A DNA stretch of 45,065 nucleotides from an uncultured Methylophilaceae bacterium (GTDB taxonomy: Bacteria > Pseudomonadota > Gammaproteobacteria > Burkholderiales > Methylophilaceae): contig CAINIH010000072.1 of NCBI GenBank assembly GCA_903849185.1, forward strand, positions 1 to 45,065. The letters are read 5' to 3'. How positions within the stretch are numbered: position 1 is the stretch's first letter; every line of letters starts with the position of its first letter. The position numbers were made by a program, and so were the translations under genes. Below, in pieces: positions 38,541 to 45,065 of this stretch. The notes beneath the pieces are model-generated. The model was not told the DNA's origin. It made no database searches and saw only the letters and a list, made by a program, of their open reading frames with translations.

Positions 38541-39129
38541 GCTGAAAGTTTAAGTGCGGTTTCAGCTAGTCTTTTGCCCATTGCAAGACATATCTTTTTT
38601 TCATCTTCAGATATAGGTGCTTTGTTAGACTCTCCAGCTACATGGGATGGACCGTATGGCGTGCCGCCTGTTTTGGTGCTGCTTAATTCAGGGACTGAGT
38701 AGGGCACACCTACAATCACCATGCCTAAATGAAGCAATGGGAGTTGCATGCTAAGGAGCGTTGATTCGTTACCACCATGATGAGAACCGGAAGATGTAAA
38801 TACACAAGCAGGTTTACCAATAAGATTTCCACTTAACCATAAAGGTATGGTGCTATCGATGAAATATTTTAAAGGCGCTGCCATATTTCCAAATCTCGTA
38901 GGGCTTCCCATCGCAAGACCTATACATTCTTCAAGGTCTTTATGTTCAACATAAGGGGGGCCTTCGCTAGGAATACTATCTTCTAAAGCCTGAACAGTAG
39001 ATGTGACTTTTGGCACAGTTCGGATTCTGGCTTTTACACCAGCAATAGATTCAATTCCTCTCGCAATAAATGTGGCCATTTCTCCGACCGCACCTCCATG
39101 AGAGTAATAAAGAACTAAAACTTCTTTCA

Positions 39130-39130
<1 letters not shown>
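38537..39130 (-). CDS. wrbA: NAD(P)H:quinone oxidoreductase, WrbA type
   Basis: A 197-aa flavodoxin-like quinone reductase. The FMN phosphate loop is YYSHGGAVGEMA; GSPTRFGNMAAPLKYFID and FTSSGSHHGGNESTLLS are WrbA signatures. It reduces quinones by two electrons, limiting redox cycling. It overlaps the purB stop by 1 bp and DUF2069 by 4 bp. Confidence 0.93.
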
Positions 39131-40509
<1,379 letters not shown>

Positions 40510-40531
40510 CTATGAGATATATAGTGTTATT

Positions 40532-41371
40532 TTAACTCGTTTTTGCTTCAATTTCATAAGAACCGTGGCCGTTAAGCCCTAATTGCTCGCCTAAGTACGG
40601 CATGATTTCTTCTAATTGTTCTTTCAGTTTCCACGGTGGATTAACGATAAAAAGATAGCTACCAAACATACCAATATCATCAGTAGGTTTAGCAATCGAA
40701 AGGCTTACATAAAGCCATTCTCTAACATTTAATTTTTGAAGTTGTTTGAGCATAGCTAAAGGCTCGCTTCGATCAATCAAAGGGCACCAAACCATATAAA
40801 TGCCGGTTTCAAAACGCTTCAAGCTATCTTTTAGAGACTCCACCACTTTAAGGTAATCATTTTTAATTTCATAAGAGGGGTCAGTTAAGACAAGCGCTCT
40901 TTTTGGAGGTGGCGGGATGAGCGCTTTTAATCCCTGAAAGCCATCTTCACCATAGATTTTAGTGTTCTGTTTTTTGCCTAAGGCATGAAGAAGTGAAGTT
41001 AAGTCGGTGGGGTGTAATTCAAAGAGCCTGATTCTATCTTCACGAGACGCTATCTGGCTCGCGATCCAAGGAGATCCAGGGTATTGTTTTAATTGATCGC
41101 CACCGTTGAGATTCCGAATTACTTCAATATATTTTGCCAAAGCTAGTGGCTTTTTTTCGTCATGAAAAATTTTACCAATGCCATCTAAGTGCTCAGATGT
41201 TTTGTTGGAAAATTCACTTTCAAGCGAATACTTGCCTGCACCTGCGTGCGTATCAATAAACCAATAGGGTTTATTTTTTTGTTTGAGGTAATCTAAGATC
41301 AACGTCAACACAATATGTTTTAACACATCGGCATGATTACCTGCGTGAAAGCCGTGTCGATAACTAAGCAT
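40532..41371 (-). CDS. rlmJ: 23S rRNA (adenine(2030)-N6)-methyltransferase
   Basis: Makes m6A2030 in 23S rRNA. The N-terminus MLSYRHGFHAGNHADVLKH is the RlmJ hallmark, HAGAGKY is the SAM motif and LTDPSYE the catalytic motif IV; GMFGSYLFIVNPPW is near the end. Length 279 aa is normal. Upstream of purB in the same direction with a 31-bp gap; divergent from the uracil-DNA glycosylase gene. Confidence 0.94.
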   Translation of the reverse strand: MLSYRHGFHAGNHADVLKHIVLTLILDYLKQKNKPYWFIDTHAGAGKYSLESEFSNKTSEHLDGIGKIFHDEKKPLALAKYIEVIRNLNGGDQLKQYPGSPWIASQIASREDRIRLFELHPTDLTSLLHALGKKQNTKIYGEDGFQGLKALIPPPPKRALVLTDPSYEIKNDYLKVVESLKDSLKRFETGIYMVWCPLIDRSEPLAMLKQLQKLNVREWLYVSLSIAKPTDDIGMFGSYLFIVNPPWKLKEQLEEIMPYLGEQLGLNGHGSYEIEAKTS

Positions 41372-41446
41372 GGATAGAGGTCATGATGAACATGGGCTAT
41401 TATAGAGTTTATAAATAAAATACGTGAATTCTCACGATATAAAATA

Positions 41447-42079
41447 ATGACACAATATAAAGAAGACTGTAGAGAATGCCCTCGACTTGCTACATTTTTA
41501 GATCAAGTTAAATTAGAGCAGCCCAGTTATTTTTGTAAGCCAGTACCGCCGTTTGGTGACACATCAATTCGTTTATTGATTGTGGGTTTAGCCCCTGGCA
41601 TGCATGGCGCGAATAGAACAGGCAGACCTTTTACGGGCGATTATGCAGGAATTCTTTTATATAAAGCTTTGTTTCACTTTGGATTTTCAAATCAACAAGA
41701 GTCAATTGCAGCAGATGACGCATTAAGACTCATCGATTGCAGAATTACAAATGCAGTGAAATGTTTACCCCCGCAAAATAAACCTGAGCCTAAAGAAATA
41801 AAACAATGTAATCACTATTTGAAATCGGAATTAAATTCACTAAAACCACATACATTAATATTAGCTTTAGGAAGTATTGCGCATCAATCCGTTCTTTCAG
41901 CTTTTGAATTAAAAAAATCTGATTATGTATTTTCTCATGGCGCTCGCCATAATTTACCTAATCAATTAGTTTTATATGATAGTTATCATTGCAGTCGATA
42001 CAATACTCAAACAAAAAGACTTACCGAAGAGATGTTTTTTAGTGTGTTTCAATCAATCAAAAAAGAAATGGAGAATTAA
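41447..42079 (+). CDS. Family-5 uracil-DNA glycosylase (UdgB type)
   Basis: A 210-aa iron-sulfur uracil-DNA glycosylase of the type-5 family. Motif A is GLAPGMHGANRTGRPFTGDYAG, lacking the polar residue of family-1 enzymes; the cysteines in CRECPRL, YFCKPVPPF, NAVKCLPP and YHCSRYN fit the 4Fe-4S cluster. It removes uracil and other deaminated bases from DNA. It starts a plus-strand run with a tautomerase gene and uvrC. A small inverted repeat CGTGA-ATTC-TCACG (41423-41436) lies 10 bp before its ATG. Confidence 0.9.
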   Translation: MTQYKEDCRECPRLATFLDQVKLEQPSYFCKPVPPFGDTSIRLLIVGLAPGMHGANRTGRPFTGDYAGILLYKALFHFGFSNQQESIAADDALRLIDCRITNAVKCLPPQNKPEPKEIKQCNHYLKSELNSLKPHTLILALGSIAHQSVLSAFELKKSDYVFSHGARHNLPNQLVLYDSYHCSRYNTQTKRLTEEMFFSVFQSIKKEMEN

Positions 42080-42081
42080 AT

Positions 42082-42261
42082 ATGCCTTATATCAACATTA
42101 AATTAGCAGGAACATTAAACCGCGATCAAAAAGAAACGATTGCAAAAGAAATTACGACGCTTATGGAAAAAGTAGCTCACAAACCGGCGTCTTATACATA
42201 CATTGTGTTTGATGAAGTTAAAGGAGAGGATTGGTCTGTAGGGGGCAGTTTGTTAGGCTAA
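42082..42261 (+). CDS. 4-oxalocrotonate tautomerase-like protein (59 aa)
   Basis: A small gene below the size limit of the ORF track, translated by hand: it starts MPYINIKLAGTLNRDQKE and ends WSVGGSLLG. The N-terminal Pro2, exposed after Met removal, is the catalytic base of the tautomerase (4-OT/macrophage inhibitory factor) superfamily. Length and the pattern YTYIVFDEVKGEDW fit the 4-OT family. It lies 2 bp after the glycosylase gene and 4 bp before uvrC. The substrate cannot be inferred. Confidence 0.88.
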   Translation: MPYINIKLAGTLNRDQKETIAKEITTLMEKVAHKPASYTYIVFDEVKGEDWSVGGSLLG

Positions 42262-42265
42262 TTGA

Positions 42266-44062
42266 ATGGACATTAAACCCTTTTTAAAAACATTACCCAA
42301 TTTACCTGGTGTATATCGAATGATTAACCAGGCAGATGAGGTAATTTATGTTGGAAAAGCTAAAGATTTAAAAAAAAGGGTTTCATCTTACTTTGTTAAA
42401 ACTATTGTAAGTCCGAGAACAAAAATGATGGTAGGTCACATTGATCATATTGAAATCACAGTGACACATTCTGAAGCTGAGGCTTTGATCTTAGAAAATA
42501 ACATGATCAAGTCTCATATGCCACGCTACAACGTTATTTTTAGAGATGATAAATCCTATCCATATATTGTATTAACAGGTGAAAAATATCCACGCTTGGC
42601 TTTCCATCGAGGTGCTCAAAAAAAAGGGAATCAATATTTCGGACCTTTTCCAAATACCAATGCGGTTAGAGAAAGTATTCAGCTCTTACAAAAAGTTTTT
42701 AAATTAAGAACATGTGAAAACTCAGTATTTAAAAATAGATCAAGACCGTGCCTTCAATATCAAATTCATCGGTGCACTGCACCATGCGTTGATTTGATTA
42801 AAGAAGATGAATATAAAAATGACATTAAACACGCATCACTTTTTCTAGATGGTAAAGATAGTGAAGTTATAAGCCAACTCACTCACCAAATGAATGAGGC
42901 GGCTACTTCTCATGCATATGAGCATGCAGCTTTATATCGCGATCGTATTCAAAGTTTAAGGCAAGTAAGAACAAAACAGTTTGTAAGTGACTTTAGTGCT
43001 AGCGATGCTGACATTATTGCGTGTGTTGAAGAGGCTGGCGAATATTGCTTAAATTTAGTAATGATCCGAGCAGGGAGACATTTAGGCGACAAAAGTTTCT
43101 TTCCTAAAAATGCTGCTGACATTAAGACACAAGATGTTATTGAAACTTTTGTTGCTCAATATTATACAAATCAGACCATACCAAAATTAATCGTTACACA
43201 AGAGCATGTAAATCAATCATTACTGTCTGAATTTTTTAAATTAAATTACGACATCGAAGTTAAAGTCATCAATAAGGCGATTGGCGATAAACGCGTTTGG
43301 CTCACCATGGCGCAAAAAAATGCGCAAATTGCTTTAAAACAAAAACTGATGCAATCAGAAAGCCAAGAAAATAGAGTAGAAGCATTAAAAGCGATTTTTA
43401 ATTTATCTGAATCATTTTCAAGAATTGAATGTTTTGATATCAGCCATACCATGGGCGAAGGAACGGTCGCTTCGTGTGTTGTCTTTGATAAAGGCAATCT
43501 TCAAAATAAAGAATATAGACGTTTTAATATTGAAGATATTACGCCTGGAGATGATTACGCAGCTATGCGCGAAGTGTTAACGCGTCGCTATAAAAAAATT
43601 GCAACGGGTGAGTGCATTAAACCCGATCTTATTTTTATAGATGGGGGTAAAGGCCAACTTAATATTGCCATAGAAGTTATTCAAGAATTAGGCTTAAGCG
43701 ATATTCTCCTTGTAGGAATTGCAAAAGGCGAGGGCAGAAAACCTGGATTAGAACAACTTTTTGTTGAAGGTAAAGACGAACCTATTATCGTTAAAAAAGA
43801 TAATGTTGGATTTCATCTCATACAACAAATAAGGGATGAAGCTCATCGTTTTGCTATTTCAGGACACAGAGCCAAACGCGCTAAAAAAAGGATAACTTCA
43901 TCGCTAGAAGATATTGAAGGCATTGGCGCACAAAAAAGAAAAAATCTACTCGTTTATTTTGGCGGTATAGAGCGTATTAAAAATGCTAGTATTGAAGAAA
44001 TAATCATGGTTGATGGTATTGATAAAAAGTTAGCTGAAAAAATTTACGATTACTTTCATTAA
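42266..44062 (+). CDS. uvrC: Excinuclease ABC subunit C
   Basis: Nuclease of nucleotide excision repair, which makes both incisions around the lesion. Domains in order: GIY-YIG nuclease (PGVYRMINQADEVIYVGKAKDLKKR, residues 15-90), UVR motif for UvrB binding (about 200-235), RNase-H-like endonuclease (ECFDISHTMGEG, IDGGKGQL), and a tandem HhH at the C-terminus (LEDIEGIGAQKRKNLL). Length 598 aa is normal. It is followed by pgsA and tRNA-Gly, -Cys and -Leu, the same order as in E. coli. Confidence 0.97.
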   Translation: MDIKPFLKTLPNLPGVYRMINQADEVIYVGKAKDLKKRVSSYFVKTIVSPRTKMMVGHIDHIEITVTHSEAEALILENNMIKSHMPRYNVIFRDDKSYPYIVLTGEKYPRLAFHRGAQKKGNQYFGPFPNTNAVRESIQLLQKVFKLRTCENSVFKNRSRPCLQYQIHRCTAPCVDLIKEDEYKNDIKHASLFLDGKDSEVISQLTHQMNEAATSHAYEHAALYRDRIQSLRQVRTKQFVSDFSASDADIIACVEEAGEYCLNLVMIRAGRHLGDKSFFPKNAADIKTQDVIETFVAQYYTNQTIPKLIVTQEHVNQSLLSEFFKLNYDIEVKVINKAIGDKRVWLTMAQKNAQIALKQKLMQSESQENRVEALKAIFNLSESFSRIECFDISHTMGEGTVASCVVFDKGNLQNKEYRRFNIEDITPGDDYAAMREVLTRRYKKIATGECIKPDLIFIDGGKGQLNIAIEVIQELGLSDILLVGIAKGEGRKPGLEQLFVEGKDEPIIVKKDNVGFHLIQQIRDEAHRFAISGHRAKRAKKRITSSLEDIEGIGAQKRKNLLVYFGGIERIKNASIEEIIMVDGIDKKLAEKIYDYFH

Positions 44063-44075
44063 GAAATAAATACAT

Positions 44076-44654
44076 ATGAAAATTAATGTCCCCAATGCAC
44101 TTACTTTTTTTAGGGTAGTTTTGATTCCTTGTTTTGTAGGTATTTATTATCTTCCTCACACAGTTATCAATCAGTCTTTAATGAATTGGATAGGTGCTGG
44201 CATTTTCTTGTTTGCGGCAATTACCGATTGGCTAGATGGATTCTTTGCGCGATATTTAAATCAAGCCTCTAAATTTGGTGCATTTTTTGATCTGGTAGCA
44301 GATAAATTGATGGTGGTTGCAGCACTTCTTGTTTTATTAGAGCTTGATCGGGTGAATGCAATTATTTCCTTGATTATTATTGGTCGTGAACTTTCTATCA
44401 GTTCTTTACGTGAATGGATGGCAACCATTGGCAAGCCTGGTGGTATGGCGGTTATGTTTATAGGTAAACTTAAGACCACAATCCAGATGATTGCTATTTT
44501 GATGCTTCTTTACTATGACGACCTATGGTTTATCAATGTAAAGTGGATAGGCAATATATTGATTAATATAGCTGCATTACTCACTGTAATTTCGATGGTT
44601 TATTACATCCGTGTGGCTTGGCCTACCCTAAGAAAGAGCATCAAAATAAGGTAA
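44076..44654 (+). CDS. pgsA: CDP-diacylglycerol-glycerol-3-phosphate 3-phosphatidyltransferase
   Basis: Integral membrane enzyme for the committed step to phosphatidylglycerol and cardiolipin. The CDP-alcohol phosphotransferase motif is complete: DWLDGFFARYLNQASKFGAFFDLVADK (D-x2-DG-x2-AR-x8-G-x3-D-x3-D). At 192 aa and about five TM segments it is standard. It starts 13 bp after uvrC. Confidence 0.95.
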   Translation: MKINVPNALTFFRVVLIPCFVGIYYLPHTVINQSLMNWIGAGIFLFAAITDWLDGFFARYLNQASKFGAFFDLVADKLMVVAALLVLLELDRVNAIISLIIIGRELSISSLREWMATIGKPGGMAVMFIGKLKTTIQMIAILMLLYYDDLWFINVKWIGNILINIAALLTVISMVYYIRVAWPTLRKSIKIR

Positions 44655-44681
44655 GTCTTAAGAATGGGGCGAGACTTTAAA

Positions 44682-44709
44682 TTGACACTAGCCCAAAAAA
44701 CGCTAAAAT
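44682..44709 (+). promoter_or_regulatory. Sigma-70 promoter of tRNA-Gly
   Basis: Perfect -35 TTGACA (44682-44687), 16-bp spacer and TAAAAT (44704-44709). Transcription would start about 7 bp after the -10 and 8 bp before the tRNA. It is the best promoter match in the window. Confidence 0.8.
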
Positions 44710-44723
44710 ACTCGCTTCTTTAC

Positions 44724-44799
44724 GCGGGAATAGCTCAGTTGGTAGAGCGCAACCTTGCCAAGGTTGAGGTCGCGAGTTCGAGACTCGTTTCCCGCTCCA
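44724..44799 (+). tRNA. tRNA-Gly (GCC)
   Basis: A 76-nt cloverleaf with acceptor stem GCGGGAA / TTCCCGC, anticodon GCC at 44757-44759, T-loop TTCGAGA and encoded CCA. The small track ORF 44664-44864 is a chance reading frame through this gene. Confidence 0.97.
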
Positions 44800-44809
44800 A
44801 ATCAAAATC

Positions 44810-44834
44810 GGGGAAGCATCGTCTTCCCCTTTTT
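44810..44834 (+). terminator. Terminator-like hairpin between tRNA-Gly and tRNA-Cys
   Basis: GGGGAAG, 6-nt loop, CTTCCCC, then TTTTT: a GC-rich 7-bp stem with U-tract on the plus strand, 10 bp after the tRNA-Gly CCA. It has the form of an intrinsic terminator. Confidence 0.8.
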
Positions 44835-44854
44835 AATTTTGGTGATATTGATGT

Positions 44855-44928
44855 GGCGCGATAGCAAAATGGTTATGCAGCGGCCTGCAAAGCCGTAGAC
44901 GCCAGTTCGATTCTGGCTCGCGCCTCCA
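44855..44928 (+). tRNA. tRNA-Cys (GCA)
   Basis: A 74-nt cloverleaf with acceptor GGCGCGA / TCGCGCC, anticodon GCA at 44887-44889, U73 discriminator (the cysteine identity base) and encoded CCA. I see no convincing -35/-10 in the 20 bp between the upstream hairpin and this gene. Confidence 0.97.
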
Positions 44929-44996
44929 CTTATTAGTGCTTAAGTCTATTTAAGAATAATTAGTGATAAAATTCGGTCTTAGTTTTATTTCAAAAG

Positions 44997-45065
44997 GCCC
45001 GGGTGGTGAAATTGGTAGACACAAGAGACTTAAAATCTCTCGATCGCAAGGTCGTGCCGGTTCGA
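44997..45065 (+). tRNA. tRNA-Leu (TAA), partial
   Basis: Begins GCCCGGG; D-arm, anticodon stem AGAGA / TCTCT with anticodon TAA at 45031-45033, a long variable arm typical of tRNA-Leu, and the T-loop start TTCGA are visible before the window ends. The 3' part is outside the window. Confidence 0.93.

Noticed and set aside
44664-44864. 66-aa plus-strand ORF downstream of pgsA
   Set aside because: It reads straight through tRNA-Gly and the terminator hairpin; no ribosome-binding site or protein-like pattern.

Overview
The window is a compact, AT-rich stretch of bacterial chromosome made up almost entirely of housekeeping genes. No intergenic gap exceeds about 130 bp. I see no transposase, integrase, phage gene, CRISPR array or obvious horizontally acquired island. 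The gene set and gene order (dapD-arsC-dapE-prmB, trpS-scpA-scpB-rluB, bolA-yciI-yciB, surE-nlpD, wrbA-DUF2069, uvrC-pgsA-tRNAs) are those of a Gram-negative proteobacterium. The low GC, very short spacers and protein style suggest a streamlined betaproteobacterium, perhaps a planktonic Methylophilaceae (OM43/Methylopumilus-like). The taxonomic call is inference from recognition, not from a search.

Layout. 1-7.4 kb: NAD synthase (cut by the left edge), a secreted nine-repeat ankyrin protein, succinyl-CoA synthetase sucDC, serB, a ferritin-like DUF455 protein, a secreted beta-propeller and a second secreted ankyrin protein. 7.4-15.4 kb (minus strand): purL, Fur-regulated feoAB, a periplasmic parvulin, bolA, yciI and yciB. 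15.5-20.6 kb (plus): PHP phosphoesterase, site-2-protease-like membrane peptidase, trpS, scpA, scpB, rluB. 20.6-27.9 kb (minus): prmB, dapE, arsC-like, dapD, a frameshifted M48 metalloprotease, kup, xseA. 27.9-34.4 kb (plus): dsbB, cysM, a PolB-type exonuclease, rlmD, a YkuD enzyme without signal peptide, a YhhQ-type transporter, nagZ, a Bax-inhibitor-1-like protein. 34.4-41.4 kb: tadA, a PsiE-like protein, a nitroreductase, an atypical thioredoxin, nlpD, surE, DUF2069, wrbA, purB, rlmJ. 41.4-45.1 kb (plus): family-5 uracil-DNA glycosylase, a 59-aa tautomerase missed by the ORF track, uvrC, pgsA, then tRNA-Gly, tRNA-Cys and the start of tRNA-Leu.

How the genes work together: purL and purB serve purine synthesis; dapD and dapE serve the succinylase route to lysine and meso-diaminopimelate; cysM and serB serve serine and cysteine; nagZ and the cytosolic YkuD enzyme probably serve muropeptide recycling; nlpD and yciB serve envelope and division; scpA and scpB serve chromosome condensation; udg, uvrC, xseA and the PolB-like exonuclease serve DNA repair; feoAB and kup serve Fe(II) and K+ uptake.

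I found no convincing new multi-gene system. The items most worth a second look are: (i) an unexpectedly frequent set of perfect AT-rich inverted repeats in the few intergenic gaps, including two back-to-back palindromes touching the start codon of the site-2 protease gene; (ii) a single-base frameshift in the M48 protease that removes its third zinc ligand; (iii) the probable cytosolic YkuD muropeptide enzyme near nagZ; (iv) two secreted ankyrin proteins and a secreted propeller near central-metabolism genes; (v) a terminator-like hairpin inside the tRNA cluster.
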